Source: Roseovarius pacificus (lineage in GTDB: Bacteria > Pseudomonadota > Alphaproteobacteria > Rhodobacterales > Rhodobacteraceae). From it: 64,000 nt of DNA. The stretch spans positions 62,001 through 126,000 of the forward strand of contig NZ_FRBR01000001.1 of assembly GCF_900142665.1 (NCBI RefSeq). Reading direction: 5' to 3'. The notes under the pieces are model-generated. The model was not told where the DNA came from. It worked only from the letters and a program-made list of their open reading frames with translations, and did no database searches. Position 1 is the first letter of the stretch; every line of letters begins with the position of its first letter. Of this stretch, positions 17,940-27,036 are shown piece after piece. The translations under genes and the position numbers were made by a program.

Positions 17940-18578
17940 ATGATCACGGATCTGACCGGAGCGCCGGGTTTGGCGCGACACGCACAGGGCCTGCGGGCCC
18001 GCGATATCGAGGCCTTTCGCCGGTATTGGAGCAGGATGCGCAAGGCGGGCGATGTGCCGCGCCGGACGGATATCGACCCGCGCGGGATCGCGCCGGTTCT
18101 GTCCGAGGCCTTTGTCGCGGAACGGATCGCGCCGGGACTGGCGCGGCTGCGGATCGCGGGCAACCATCTGAACGACCTGATGGGCATGGAGGTGCGCGGC
18201 ATGCCGCTGAGCAGTTTCCTGCGCCCCGGCGACCGCGACAGGCTGGCCGAGTGTCTGGCCGATCTGTTCGACAGGCCCGCGACGCTGGATCTGGATCTGG
18301 TGGCCGAACGGCGGATGGGCTCTGCGCCGTTGACCGGGCGGCTGGTGCTGATGCCGTTGCGCAGCGATCTGGGCGATATCTCGCGCGCCCTGGGGTGTCT
18401 GGTGACCGAGGGGCCGTGCGGGCATGCGCCGCGCCGCTTTGCGATCAGCCGCAGCCGGGTCACCGGGATAGATACGGGCGCCTCCGCCGATCCGGAGCGC
18501 CCTGCCCCTGCCCCGCCGGTCACGCGCGCCCCGTTGATGGGCGAGCGACCTTACCTGCGGCTGGTGACGCAGGACTGA
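17940..18578 (+). CDS. PAS domain protein (PAS_5 family)
   Basis: A 212-residue cytosolic protein typical of Rhodobacterales, with a PAS_5-type fold over residues about 20-160. Recognisable segments are RYWSRMRKAGDVPRRTDIDP, RIAGNHLNDLMGMEVRGMPL and MPLRSDLGDISRALGCL. No output domain is visible; the C-terminal 50 residues are Pro/Ala-rich and probably flexible. The function is unknown; it may be a sensory adaptor. The ATG at 17940 follows AGGTGAG. It is divergent from yicC across 210 bp. Confidence 0.85.
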   Translation: MITDLTGAPGLARHAQGLRARDIEAFRRYWSRMRKAGDVPRRTDIDPRGIAPVLSEAFVAERIAPGLARLRIAGNHLNDLMGMEVRGMPLSSFLRPGDRDRLAECLADLFDRPATLDLDLVAERRMGSAPLTGRLVLMPLRSDLGDISRALGCLVTEGPCGHAPRRFAISRSRVTGIDTGASADPERPAPAPPVTRAPLMGERPYLRLVTQD

Positions 18579-18665
18579 ACGGGGGGCGCGAGGCGGTTAG
18601 GGCAGCGCCCGGCCCTGGTGGGGCGCATCGAAACATTTGTGTATCGCGCTGCACTCACACGAAGG

Positions 18666-18718
18666 AATGTCGCCAGAGATTTGTACGACATTGCCAAAGC
18701 GCCCTCCCGTGGGGAGGG
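18666..18718 (+). ncRNA. Candidate small RNA or structured 3' UTR
   Basis: Two hairpins lie between the PAS gene stop (18578) and a strong terminator: AATGTCG...CGACATT (18666-18692, containing a TTTGTACG word) and CCCTCCC-GTG-GGGAGGG (18702-18718). Exposed pyrimidine CCUCC segments recall rhodobacterial regulatory RNAs. No clear promoter was found, so it may simply be the 3' UTR of the PAS gene. Confidence 0.35.
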
Positions 18719-18725
18719 TCGGGCG

Positions 18726-18757
18726 CGGCCCGGCCTTGCCGTCCGGGCCGGGTTTTT
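18726..18757 (+). terminator. Rho-independent terminator, plus strand
   Basis: CGGCCCGG (18726-18733) pairs with CCGGGCCG (18743-18750), followed by GG and TTTTT. It ends the PAS-gene transcript or the small-RNA candidate just upstream. Confidence 0.75.
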
Positions 18758-18792
18758 GCTGACGCGGTGCGGATGACTTTCCTGCGGTGCAG

Positions 18793-18818
18793 AAAAAAGG
18801 GGCCGCAAGGGCCCCTTT
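18793..18818 (-). terminator. Rho-independent terminator of the DAHP synthase gene
   Basis: On the minus strand the stem AAAGGGGCC-CTTGC-GGCCCCTTT runs into TTT and then CT, giving a 9-bp stem with a six-T tract overall. It is 32 bp past the DAHP synthase stop and converges with the plus-strand terminator at 18726. Confidence 0.82.
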
Positions 18819-18849
18819 CCGTTTCCGGGTCGGTTGTCGTGGCGCCGGA

Positions 18850-20223
18850 TCAGACCGCCTGTGCGGTCTGGCGGCTTTCGCGCAGGTTCGACAGTTCCTC
18901 GGCCACGAGGAAGGCCAGTTCCAGCGACTGGCTGGCGTTGAGGCGCGGATCGCAGGCCGTGTGGTAGCGATCCGAGAGGTTTTCCTCGCTGACCGCGCGC
19001 ATTCCGCCGGTGCATTCGGTCACGTCCTGGCCGGTCATCTCGAAATGCACGCCGCCGGGAATCGTGCCCTCGGCGCGGTGGACGGCGAAGAATTCCTGCA
19101 CCTCGCGCAGGACCGAGTCGAAAGGCCGGGTCTTGTAGCCGGTGGCCGACTTGATCGTGTTGCCGTGCATCGCGTCGCAGACCCAGACCACTTTGGCGCC
19201 TTCCTGTTCGACCGCGCGGATGAGGCGCGGCAGGTGATCGCCCACCTTGCCCGCGCCGAACCGTGCGATCAGGGTCAGGCGCCCGGCCTCGTTTTCCGGG
19301 TTGAGCGTGGCCATCAGGCGCTTGAGGTCGTCGGTTTCCATGCTGGGGCCGCATTTCAGGCCGATGGGGTTCAGCACCCCGCGGGCGAATTCCACATGCG
19401 CGCCGTCGGGCTGACGGGTGCGGTCGCCGATCCAGATCATGTGCCCCGACCCCGCCAGCCAGTTGCCCGAGGTGGAATCGAGCCGCGTCAGCGCCTCTTC
19501 GTATTCCAGCAGAAGGGCTTCGTGGCTGGTGTAGAAATCCACGGTGCCCAGTTCGTGCTGGGTTTCGGCGGTCATGCCCGCGGCGGCCATGAAATCCAGC
19601 GTGTCCTGAATCCGGTTGGCCATTTCGCGGTACTTGGCGGCCTTTTCGTCGTCGGTGAAGCCGAGCGTCCAGGAATGCACCCGGTGCACATCGGCAAACC
19701 CGCCCGTTGAAAAGGCGCGCAGCAGGTTCAGCGTGGCCGCGGCCTGCGTGTAGGCTTGCAGCATCTTGTTGGGATCGGGGATGCGGGCCTGTTCGGTGAA
19801 GGCCAGCTCGTTGATAATGTCGCCGCGGTAGCTGGGCAGTTCCACGCCATCGACCGTTTCGGTCGGCGCGCTGCGCGGTTTGGCGAACTGACCGGCCATG
19901 CGGCCGACCTTGACCACCGGCACCTTGGCGCCATAGGTCAGCACCATTGCCATTTGCAGCATCACCTTGAACGTGTCGCGGATCGCGTCCGCCGAGAACT
20001 GTTCGAAACTTTCCGCGCAATCGCCGCCCTGCAACAGGAACGCCTCGCCGCGCGAGGCGGCGCCGAGTTCACGCTTGAGGCGGCGCGCCTCACCGGCGAA
20101 GACAAGCGGCGGATAGTGCGACAGGCGGGCCTCGACCTCGGCCAGGGCGGCGGGATCGGTATAATCCGGCATCTGGACCCGCGGTTTCGCGCGCCAGTCG
20201 GACTTGTGCCATGTCGTCGTCAT
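18850..20223 (-). CDS. Class II 3-deoxy-7-phosphoheptulonate synthase
   Basis: First committed step of aromatic biosynthesis: PEP + erythrose 4-phosphate to DAHP. The 457-residue protein is the class II (plant/Mycobacterium-type) enzyme. Its visible motifs include [11 protein letters not shown], the [14 protein letters not shown] block, [17 protein letters not shown] and [18 protein letters not shown]. The metal-binding Cys, His, Glu and Asp residues are all in place. The ATG of [10 protein letters not shown] follows GGAGA; the longer frame has no family match. A GlxA-type regulator is divergent. Confidence 0.96.
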   Translation of the reverse strand: MTTTWHKSDWRAKPRVQMPDYTDPAALAEVEARLSHYPPLVFAGEARRLKRELGAASRGEAFLLQGGDCAESFEQFSADAIRDTFKVMLQMAMVLTYGAKVPVVKVGRMAGQFAKPRSAPTETVDGVELPSYRGDIINELAFTEQARIPDPNKMLQAYTQAAATLNLLRAFSTGGFADVHRVHSWTLGFTDDEKAAKYREMANRIQDTLDFMAAAGMTAETQHELGTVDFYTSHEALLLEYEEALTRLDSTSGNWLAGSGHMIWIGDRTRQPDGAHVEFARGVLNPIGLKCGPSMETDDLKRLMATLNPENEAGRLTLIARFGAGKVGDHLPRLIRAVEQEGAKVVWVCDAMHGNTIKSATGYKTRPFDSVLREVQEFFAVHRAEGTIPGGVHFEMTGQDVTECTGGMRAVSEENLSDRYHTACDPRLNASQSLELAFLVAEELSNLRESRQTAQAV

Positions 20224-20398
20224 TGTTCGTCTCCGGTTTGAGGCTTCGGAACCTTTGCTATACAAAAGCAAGTATCGGGATACCATATATGATTTGACGC
20301 TCTTGACGCAAAGGCGCGGGTCTGACTTTTGTCAAATGACAGAATCACGCGCAACAGCCAGATGGGTCGGGGTGCGGAACAGCAAAGCCGGAGCGAAT

Positions 20399-21403
20399 AT
20401 GAAGCCTGCTACGCCAACAGTCGCCATAGACAGCCCGACGGCCTCGCGCCGGTTCGTTTTCGTGTTGCTGGACAACTTCACGCTGCTGAGTTTTGCCGCC
20501 GCGCTCGACAGTCTGCGCATCGCCAACCGGATGTCCGGCCAGGAGCTTTACACCTGGGCGCTGGCGGCCGATTCAGAGGACGGGAAAATCGCCTGTTCCG
20601 CCGGTGCGGTGTTTGAAACGGATATGGGGCTCGAAGAGCTGAACCGCGACGATACCGTCATCGTGTGCGGGGGCGCGGACGTGCAGGCCGCCACCACTAG
20701 GAAGATGCTGAACTGGCTGCGCCGCGAGGCCCGCCGGGGCGTCAAGATCGCCGGGCTGTGCACGGCGGCCTATACGCTGGCGCGCGCGGGGCTTCTGGAT
20801 GGCAAGCGCGCCACGACCCATTGGGAGAACCACGACAGTTTCATCGAGGAGTTCGACGAGGTGGAACTGACCAAGTCGGTCTTCGTGGTGGACGGCAACC
20901 GGATGAGCACCGCGGGCGGGACATCCTCGATCGACCTGTTCCTGAAGCTGATCGCGGACGATCACGGCGAGAAACTGGCCAATTCGGTGGCCGATCAGCT
21001 GATCTATTCGTCGATCCGCACCGACCAGGACACCCAGCGGCTGAGCGTGCCCACCCGGATCGGCGTGCGCCATCCCAAGCTGAGCCAGGTGATCCAGATG
21101 ATGGAGGCCAATATCGAGGAGCCGATCAGCCCGTCGGTCCTGGCCAAGGATGTGGGCATGTCCACCCGGCAGCTCGAACGGCTGTTCCGCCGCTACCTGA
21201 ACCGCAGCCCCAAGCGGTATTACATGGAACTGCGCCTGCAAAAGGCGCGCAACCTGCTGATGCAGACCGACATGACGGTGATCAACGTGGCGCTGGCCTG
21301 CGGGTTCGCCAGCCCCTCGCATTTCTCGAAATGCTACCGGGCGCATTACAACACCACGCCTTACCGCGAGCGCGGCACGCAATCGAGCCGGTTGTCGGTC
21401 TGA
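20399..21403 (+). CDS. GlxA-type AraC-family transcriptional regulator
   Basis: A 334-residue regulator with an N-terminal DJ-1/PfpI-like domain (about residues 15-190). The nucleophile-elbow-like KIAGLCTAAYTLARAG carries a Cys. The C-terminal AraC double helix-turn-helix spans about 230-325 (SPSVLAKDVGMSTRQLERLF, VALACGFASPSHFSKCYRAH). Family members control choline, betaine, carnitine or arginine catabolism. The target here is unknown. The ATG follows GGAG by five bases; an in-frame ATG at 20336 is a weaker alternative. Confidence 0.93.
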   Translation: MKPATPTVAIDSPTASRRFVFVLLDNFTLLSFAAALDSLRIANRMSGQELYTWALAADSEDGKIACSAGAVFETDMGLEELNRDDTVIVCGGADVQAATTRKMLNWLRREARRGVKIAGLCTAAYTLARAGLLDGKRATTHWENHDSFIEEFDEVELTKSVFVVDGNRMSTAGGTSSIDLFLKLIADDHGEKLANSVADQLIYSSIRTDQDTQRLSVPTRIGVRHPKLSQVIQMMEANIEEPISPSVLAKDVGMSTRQLERLFRRYLNRSPKRYYMELRLQKARNLLMQTDMTVINVALACGFASPSHFSKCYRAHYNTTPYRERGTQSSRLSV

Positions 21404-21417
21404 CCGGGTGCGCGGAG

Positions 21418-21480
21418 CGGGGGCGCTGCCCCCGCCGCGAGTTGTGCTGCCCGTTCGGAGTATTTCAGGAAAGATGAAGG
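21418..21480 (+). repeat. Dispersed hairpin + AGTATTT repeat, copy B
   Basis: Hairpin CGGGGGC-GCT-GCCCCCG (21418-21434), an inserted stretch of about 21 bp, then CGG-AGTATTT-CA-GGAAAGATGAAGG (21456-21480). It is located 15 bp after the GlxA-type gene, in a convergent gap. Confidence 0.85.
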
Positions 21481-21528
21481 CGGTGCGCTGCGCGGTCAGG
21501 CCAATGGGCAATGCCCCGTGCCGGGGGG

Positions 21529-22599
21529 TTAGTCCGGCGTCATGCGATAGAGCGCGCCCTGCCCCACGGACAGGAACCAGATCGCGCCATCGGGGCCTTC
21601 GCGGATGTCGCGCACGCGCAGGGTTTCGGGGGTGGCGATCTGGCGGACCTCGCGCAGCGGGTCGCCCGAAAGCTGCGCGATATGGTCGAATTTGAGACTG
21701 CCGACGAAGATATCGCCGCGCCAGTCGGGCCAGAGCGCACCGGAATAGATCATCATGCCCGAGGGGGCGATGGAGGGGTCCCAGTAATAGGCGGGCTGTT
21801 CCATGCCGGATTTCGACGTGCCCTCACCGATTTTCGCGCCGGAATAATGCGTGCCGTAGGAAATCACTGGCCAGCCGTAATTGGCGCCGGGGGCGATAAG
21901 GTTTACCTCGTCCCCGCCGCGCGCGCCGTGTTCCACCACCCAAAGCTGCCCCGAAAGGTCCAGCGCCGCGCCTTGCGGGTTGCGGTGGCCGTAGGACCAG
22001 ATTTCGGGGCGGGCATCGGAGCGCTCGGCAAAGGGATTGCCGGGCGGCACCGTGCCATCGCGCGCGATGCGGAGGACCGAGCCGTTTTCACGGCTCAGGT
22101 CCTGGGCCGACGGGCGATCCCCGCGTTCGCCGACCGTGACAAAAAGAGCGCCGTCGGGGGCCTCGACCAGGCGCGAGCCGAAATGCCGCCCGCCGGAGGA
22201 GCCGGGGCGCATTTCCCAGATCACCTGCCAGTCGGTCAGGCCGCGGTTGTCGTCTGACAGGCGGGCGCGGGCCACGGCGGTGCCCGCGCCGTTGGCCTGC
22301 GGTTTGGCATGGGTGAAGAACAGGGTCCGGCTGCTGGCGAAGTCGCGCGGCACCAGAACGTCGAGCAGGCCGCCCTGCCCCTCTGCGGCGATCGGGCCGA
22401 CGCCGGTGATCTCGTGCCGGTCGTCTCCGTCGAGGCGTAACAGGCGGCCGTCGCGTTCGGTTACCAGAACGCTGCCGTCGGGCAGGAAGCCGATGGACCA
22501 GGGGGCGTCGAAACCGTCGGCGACCGCCGCGATGCGTTGGGCCGTTGCCGGGGCGGCGGCAAGGGCGAGAAGGACAAGCGTGGCGATCAGGCGGATCAT
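21529..22599 (-). CDS. PQQ-dependent soluble sugar dehydrogenase (Asd/YliI type)
   Basis: Predicted periplasmic six-bladed beta-propeller aldose dehydrogenase using PQQ. The 356-residue precursor has a signal peptide (MIRLIATLVLLALAAAPATAQ). Signature segments are APWSIGFLPDG, FTVGERGDR, YGHRNPQG, EHGARGGDEVNLI and ANYGWPVIS, including the catalytic His/Arg region found in GSDH homologues. AGGAGG five bases before the ATG decides the start over a GTG two codons earlier. The true electron acceptor and substrate are unknown. Confidence 0.9.
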   Translation of the reverse strand: MIRLIATLVLLALAAAPATAQRIAAVADGFDAPWSIGFLPDGSVLVTERDGRLLRLDGDDRHEITGVGPIAAEGQGGLLDVLVPRDFASSRTLFFTHAKPQANGAGTAVARARLSDDNRGLTDWQVIWEMRPGSSGGRHFGSRLVEAPDGALFVTVGERGDRPSAQDLSRENGSVLRIARDGTVPPGNPFAERSDARPEIWSYGHRNPQGAALDLSGQLWVVEHGARGGDEVNLIAPGANYGWPVISYGTHYSGAKIGEGTSKSGMEQPAYYWDPSIAPSGMMIYSGALWPDWRGDIFVGSLKFDHIAQLSGDPLREVRQIATPETLRVRDIREGPDGAIWFLSVGQGALYRMTPD

Positions 22600-22766
22600 C
22601 GGCACCTCCTGCGGGGGGACGGCTATGGGGTCAGTCTATCACATGGGGTGCGTTGCCGTCCGGTCAACCGGCGCGGCGCCATTGCGGCGCGCGTTATGCT
22701 CTTGCGTTTCGCAAATGGCGGGATAGGGTCCGGTCTGGAGATAACCTTCTGCATGGGAGAGAGACG

Positions 22767-23957
22767 ATGAAAAAATTCCTGATGGCCACTGCCGCCGCCG
22801 CGCTGACTGCGGGCGCTGCGAGCGCTGCTGACGACACCGTCAAGATCGGCATTCTGCTGGGCTTTACCGGGCCTCTGGAATCGCTGGCCCCGGCGATGGC
22901 CGGTGGCGCCGAGGTGGCGATTGCCGAGGTCAGCGACAGCGGCAAGCTGCTGGGCGGCATGACCGTCGAGCCGGTGCGCGCCGACGCCACCTGCATCGAT
23001 GCGGGCGCGGCCACCGCCGCGGGCGAACGGCTGGTGACCTCGGACGGGGTGGCCGCGATCATGGGGGCGATGTGCTCGGGGGCGACGGGCGCGGTATTGT
23101 CCAACGTGGCGCTGCCGAACGGGATCGTCATGATTTCGCCTTCGGCAACCTCGCCCGCCCTGTCCTCGGCCGAGGATAACGGCCTGTTTTTCCGCACCGC
23201 GCCGTCGGATGCGCGTCAGGGCACGATCATGACCGAGGTCATCATGGAGCGCGGTATCCAGAGCGTCGCGCTGACCTATACCAACAACGATTACGGCAAG
23301 GGGCTGGCGGACAGCTTCCAGCAGGCATTCGAGGCGGCGGGTGGCGAGGTCACGCTGTCGACGCCGCATGAGGACGGCAAGGCCGACTATTCCGCCGAAG
23401 TCGGCGCGCTGGCTGCGGCCGGGGGCGATGCCCTGGTGGTGGCCGGGTATGTCGATCAGGGCGGATCGGGCGTGGTGCAGGCCGCGCTGGACACCGGCGC
23501 GTTCGACACGTTCGTGTTCCCCGACGGGATGGTCGGCGATGCGCTGATCGAGAATTTCGGCGATGCGATCGACGGCTCGTTCGGGCAGAATCCGGGCTCG
23601 GACAGCGAAGGCGCGAAAATCTACGAGGACATGGCCGAAGCGGCCGGTGTCGAGGGGGGATCGGTCTATTCCAAGGAGGCCTATGACGCCGCGGCGCTGA
23701 TCCTGATGGCCATGCAGGCGGCTGGCTCGACCGATGCGAACGAGTTCAAGTCGCGGATCATGGACGTGGCCAATGCGCCGGGTGAAAAGATCCTGCCGGG
23801 CGAGTTGGGCAAGGCGCTGGACATTCTGGCCGAAGGCGGTGAGGTGGATTATGTCGGCGCGACCGATGTCGAACTGATCGGCCCCGGCGAAGCTGCCGGC
23901 GTGTTCCGCGAGATCGAGATCGAGAACGGCGAGATCGTTACGGTCCGCTATCGTTGA
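22767..23957 (+). CDS. Branched-chain amino acid-type ABC transporter substrate-binding protein
   Basis: Periplasmic LivK/AmiC-type binding protein (Peripla_BP_6). The 396-residue precursor has a Sec signal (MKKFLMATAAAALTAGAASAA). The mature part starts DDTVKIGILLGFTGPLESLAP, then shows the SGATGAVLSNVALP and ISPSATSPALS ligand-loop region. The two-lobe fold extends to the end. The substrate could be a branched-chain amino acid, another neutral amino acid or an amide. It is first gene of a six-gene operon and is separated from the ATPase gene by an attenuating hairpin. Open frame upstream lacks a signal sequence. Confidence 0.93.
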   Translation: MKKFLMATAAAALTAGAASAADDTVKIGILLGFTGPLESLAPAMAGGAEVAIAEVSDSGKLLGGMTVEPVRADATCIDAGAATAAGERLVTSDGVAAIMGAMCSGATGAVLSNVALPNGIVMISPSATSPALSSAEDNGLFFRTAPSDARQGTIMTEVIMERGIQSVALTYTNNDYGKGLADSFQQAFEAAGGEVTLSTPHEDGKADYSAEVGALAAAGGDALVVAGYVDQGGSGVVQAALDTGAFDTFVFPDGMVGDALIENFGDAIDGSFGQNPGSDSEGAKIYEDMAEAAGVEGGSVYSKEAYDAAALILMAMQAAGSTDANEFKSRIMDVANAPGEKILPGELGKALDILAEGGEVDYVGATDVELIGPGEAAGVFREIEIENGEIVTVRYR

Positions 23958-23979
23958 GGGTTTTCCCTACGTAAAGAAG

Positions 23980-24013
23980 AACAGCCCGAGGATGGACTCC
24001 TCGGGCTGTTTGC
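23980..24013 (+). terminator. Strong hairpin after the binding-protein gene (partial terminator)
   Basis: A perfect 13-bp stem AACAGCCCGAGGA-TGGAC-TCCTCGGGCTGTT (23980-24010), followed by only TGCG. It lies 23 bp after the stop codon and 53 bp before the ATPase gene. Such elements let the binding protein be made in excess over the membrane components. Confidence 0.8.
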
Positions 24014-24065
24014 GTAAAAGGGCGGATCATGATGACAGACATGCGGACCGGGGGATGACGGGGCG

Positions 24066-24848
24066 ATGATCGAGGTTCACGACCTGCACAAGCATTTCGG
24101 CGGATTTCATGCGGTTGATGGCGCGACGCTGTCGATTGCCGAAGGGTCGATCACCGGGCTGATCGGGCCGAACGGCGCGGGCAAGACGACGCTGTTCAAC
24201 GTGATCGCCGGTGTGCTGCCGCCGACCTCGGGGCGGGTGAGCATGGCGGGCGAGGACATCACCGGGTTGCCGCCGCATGAGCTGTTTCACAAGGGGGTGT
24301 TGCGCACCTTTCAGATCGCGCATGAATTCGGGTCGATGACCTGCCGGGACAACCTGATGATGGTGCCGGGCGGACAATCGGGCGAAACCCTGTGGAACAC
24401 GTGGTTCGGCCGCCGCCGCATCGCCGAGGAGGAACGCGCGCTGCGCGCCAAAGCCGACGAGGTGCTGGAGTTCCTAACCATCGAGCACCTGGCCGAGCAG
24501 CGCGCGGGCGAGGTTTCGGGCGGGCAGAAAAAGCTGCTGGAACTGGGCCGCACGATGATGGTGGATGCGCGGATCGTCTTTCTGGACGAGGTGGGCGCGG
24601 GCGTGAACCGCACGCTGCTGAACACCATCGGCGACGCGATCCTGCAACTGAACCGCGAGCGCAACTATACCTTCGTGGTGATCGAGCACGACATGGATTT
24701 CATCGAGCGTATCTGCGATCCGGTGATCTGCATGGCCGAGGGCAAGGTGCTGGCTGAGGGCACGCTGGCCGAGATCAAGGCCAACGAGCAGGTGATCGAG
24801 GCCTATCTGGGCACGGGGTTGAAAAACAAGGACATGGTGGGCGCATGA
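24066..24848 (+). CDS. livG: ABC transporter ATP-binding protein, LivG type
   Basis: First of two ATPases for the HAAT-family importer. It has 260 residues, with Walker [11 protein letters not shown]-loop RTFQIAHEF, signature [13 protein letters not shown], Walker [11 protein letters not shown] and switch VIEHDMDF. The usual Pro after the Walker B Glu (DEP) is Val here; the catalytic Glu is retained, so activity is expected. The C-terminal BCA_ABC_TP_C-type extension ([11 protein letters not shown]) is present. It is followed by livF with 105 bp between. Confidence 0.94.
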   Translation: MIEVHDLHKHFGGFHAVDGATLSIAEGSITGLIGPNGAGKTTLFNVIAGVLPPTSGRVSMAGEDITGLPPHELFHKGVLRTFQIAHEFGSMTCRDNLMMVPGGQSGETLWNTWFGRRRIAEEERALRAKADEVLEFLTIEHLAEQRAGEVSGGQKKLLELGRTMMVDARIVFLDEVGAGVNRTLLNTIGDAILQLNRERNYTFVVIEHDMDFIERICDPVICMAEGKVLAEGTLAEIKANEQVIEAYLGTGLKNKDMVGA

Positions 24849-24953
24849 GCGGGATGGCCGCATCAGTGAACCGCGGCCCGGTTGCCGTATATGGCGGGGG
24901 CGTTTCCCCTGCCCGGACGACGGGATGTTCAAGGACGCAAGACGGGGGACGTC

Positions 24954-25670
24954 ATGTCTGAGCCCTTTTTGATCGGCGAGGCGATGACCGGCGGCTATGG
25001 CAAGACCGGGCCGGATATTCTGCACGATTGCACGGTGGCGGTGGATCGCGGCGAGATCGCGGTGATCGTCGGGCCCAACGGTGCGGGCAAATCCACGGCG
25101 ATGAAGGCCGTGTTCGGCATGCTGAGCCTGCGCAAGGGCGCGGTGCGGCTGGATGGGCAGGACATCACCGCGCTGTCGCCGCAGGAACGGGTGCGGCAGG
25201 GCATGGGATTCGTGCCACAGACGCATAATATCTTCACCTCGATGAGCGTGGAGGAGAATCTCGAGATGGGGGCCTTCATTCGCGAGGACGATTTCAGCGA
25301 CACGATGGAGCAGGTTTATGACCTGTTTCCCATCCTGCGCGAAAAACGCCATCAGGCGGCAGGCGAGTTGAGCGGCGGGCAGCGTCAGCAGGTGGCCGTG
25401 GGCCGGGCGCTGATGACCAAGCCCAAGGTTCTGATGCTGGACGAACCCACGGCGGGCGTCAGCCCGATCGTGATGGACGAATTGTTCGACCGTATCCTTG
25501 AGATCGCCCGCACCGGGCTTCCGGTGCTGATGGTGGAACAGAACGCCCGGCAGGCGCTGGCGATTGCCGACAAGGGCTATGTTCTGGTGCAGGGCCGCAA
25601 TGCGCATACCGGCAGCGGCAAGGAGTTGCTGGCCGATCCCGACGTGCGCCGCAGCTTTCTGGGGGGATGA
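24954..25670 (+). CDS. livF: ABC transporter ATP-binding protein, LivF type
   Basis: Second ATPase of the importer. It has 238 residues from MSEPFLIG. The motifs are Walker A GPNGAGKST, signature LSGGQRQQVAVGRAL, Walker B VLMLDEPTAGVSP and the switch His replaced by Gln (VEQNARQAL), which is normal for LivF. The start at 24954 follows GGGGGA; the frame upstream is non-homologous. Its TGA overlaps the ATG of the following small gene. Confidence 0.95.
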   Translation: MSEPFLIGEAMTGGYGKTGPDILHDCTVAVDRGEIAVIVGPNGAGKSTAMKAVFGMLSLRKGAVRLDGQDITALSPQERVRQGMGFVPQTHNIFTSMSVEENLEMGAFIREDDFSDTMEQVYDLFPILREKRHQAAGELSGGQRQQVAVGRALMTKPKVLMLDEPTAGVSPIVMDELFDRILEIARTGLPVLMVEQNARQALAIADKGYVLVQGRNAHTGSGKELLADPDVRRSFLGG

Positions 25671-26026
25671 GCATGCGGGTGTCCGGGATCGTGGGGGCCA
25701 CAGTACTATTGGCCGGACTGGCCGGGCCCGTGGTGGCCGGGGGGCTGGACTGTATCGCCACCGAGCGTTGCCGGACGGATGGCGGCGGCTGTGCGCCGTC
25801 CCGCCTGAGTATCGAGCTGCGCACGCTTGGCGCGGCGAAGGCGCGGCTCTGGATCGACCGGCAAGGCCCCTACCCCGCGCGGATCGCACGCAGCGGCGGT
25901 ATCACGCGGATCACACTTGAGAATTTCGGCGGCCGTCACGGGATGGACCTGCACGCCGATGGCGGGTTCCTCTATCGCGGCAACGGCGCCAAGGAATTCA
26001 CCGGAACCTGCGAGGGAGAGTTGTAA
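25667..26026 (+). CDS. Small exported 4-cysteine protein inside the liv operon
   Basis: A 119-residue precursor with a signal peptide (RVSGIVGATVLLAGLAGPVVAG). The mature part of about 95 residues has four Cys (LDCIATERC, GGGC, GTCEG), consistent with two disulfides, and looks beta-rich. I do not recognise the family. The ending RGNGAKEFTGTCE vaguely resembles small periplasmic inhibitor-like proteins. It overlaps livF by ATGA and livH by TAATG, so it is translated with the transporter. It may modulate or assist the importer, or be a passenger gene. Confidence 0.75.
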   Translation: MSMRVSGIVGATVLLAGLAGPVVAGGLDCIATERCRTDGGGCAPSRLSIELRTLGAAKARLWIDRQGPYPARIARSGGITRITLENFGGRHGMDLHADGGFLYRGNGAKEFTGTCEGEL

Positions 26027-27036
26027 TGGACCTGCTGAACGCGTTTGTCGCGCTGTCCAATTTCGTGCTGGTCCCGGCGATTGCCTACGGCAGCCAGTTG
26101 GCGCTTGGTGCGCTTGGGGTCACGTTGATCTATGGCATCCTGCGGTTCTCCAACTTTGCCCATGGCGACACGATGGCCTTTGGCACCATGGTCACGATCC
26201 TGTTCACATGGTTGTTCCAGAGCTGGGGGCTGAGCCTTGGGCCGCTGCCCACCGCGCTTCTGGCGCTGCCCTTCGGTATTCTGGGCTGCGTGGCGCTGGT
26301 GCTGCTGACCGACCGGGCGGTGTACCGGTTCTATCGCGAGCAGAGGGCCAAGCCGGTGATCCTCGTGATCGTGTCCATCGGTGTGATGTTCATCATGAAC
26401 GGGCTGGTGCGCTTCATCATCGGCCCCGGCGACCAGCGGTTCGCCGATGGCGAGCGCTTCATCATCTCGGCGCGGGATTTCAAGGAAATGACCGGGCTGC
26501 GCGAGGGGCTGGCGATCAAGACCACGCAGGGCCTGACGGTGGTCACGGCGGTGATCGTTGTGGCGCTGCTGTTCTGGTTCCTGAACCGCACGCGCACCGG
26601 AAAATCCATGCGCGCCTATTCGGACAACGAGGATCTGGCGCTGCTGTCGGGGATCAACCCGGACCGGGTGGTGATGGTCACATGGCTGATCGTGGCGGCG
26701 CTGGCCACCGTGGCGGGGGTGCTTTACGGGCTGGACAAGAGTTTCAAGCCCTTCACCTATTTCCAGCTTCTGCTGCCGGTCTTTGCCAGTGCCATCGTCG
26801 GCGGCCTCGGCAATCCGCTGGGGGCGATCGCGGGCGGGTTCATCATCGCCTTTTCCGAGGTCATGATCACCTATGCGTGGAAAAAGGTGCTGGGCTATAC
26901 CCTGCCCGAGAGCCTTGAACCCGAGGGGCTCGTGCAGCTTCTGAGCACCGATTACAAATTCGCGGTCAGTTTCGTCATCCTGCTGATCGTGCTTCTGTTC
27001 CGCCCGACGGGCCTTTTCCGGGGGAAAGCGGTATGA
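26026..27036 (+). CDS. livH: ABC transporter permease, LivH type
   Basis: Inner-membrane permease of the importer, 336 residues with about eight hydrophobic segments. Family motifs are the N-terminal ALGVTLIYGILRFSNFAHGD and the C-terminal VFASAIVGGLGNPLGAIAGG (EAA-like loop region). Some 40 residues longer than E. coli LivH. Starts in the stop codon of the small secreted gene (TAATG) and overlaps livM by 4 bp. Confidence 0.95.
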   Translation: MDLLNAFVALSNFVLVPAIAYGSQLALGALGVTLIYGILRFSNFAHGDTMAFGTMVTILFTWLFQSWGLSLGPLPTALLALPFGILGCVALVLLTDRAVYRFYREQRAKPVILVIVSIGVMFIMNGLVRFIIGPGDQRFADGERFIISARDFKEMTGLREGLAIKTTQGLTVVTAVIVVALLFWFLNRTRTGKSMRAYSDNEDLALLSGINPDRVVMVTWLIVAALATVAGVLYGLDKSFKPFTYFQLLLPVFASAIVGGLGNPLGAIAGGFIIAFSEVMITYAWKKVLGYTLPESLEPEGLVQLLSTDYKFAVSFVILLIVLLFRPTGLFRGKAV

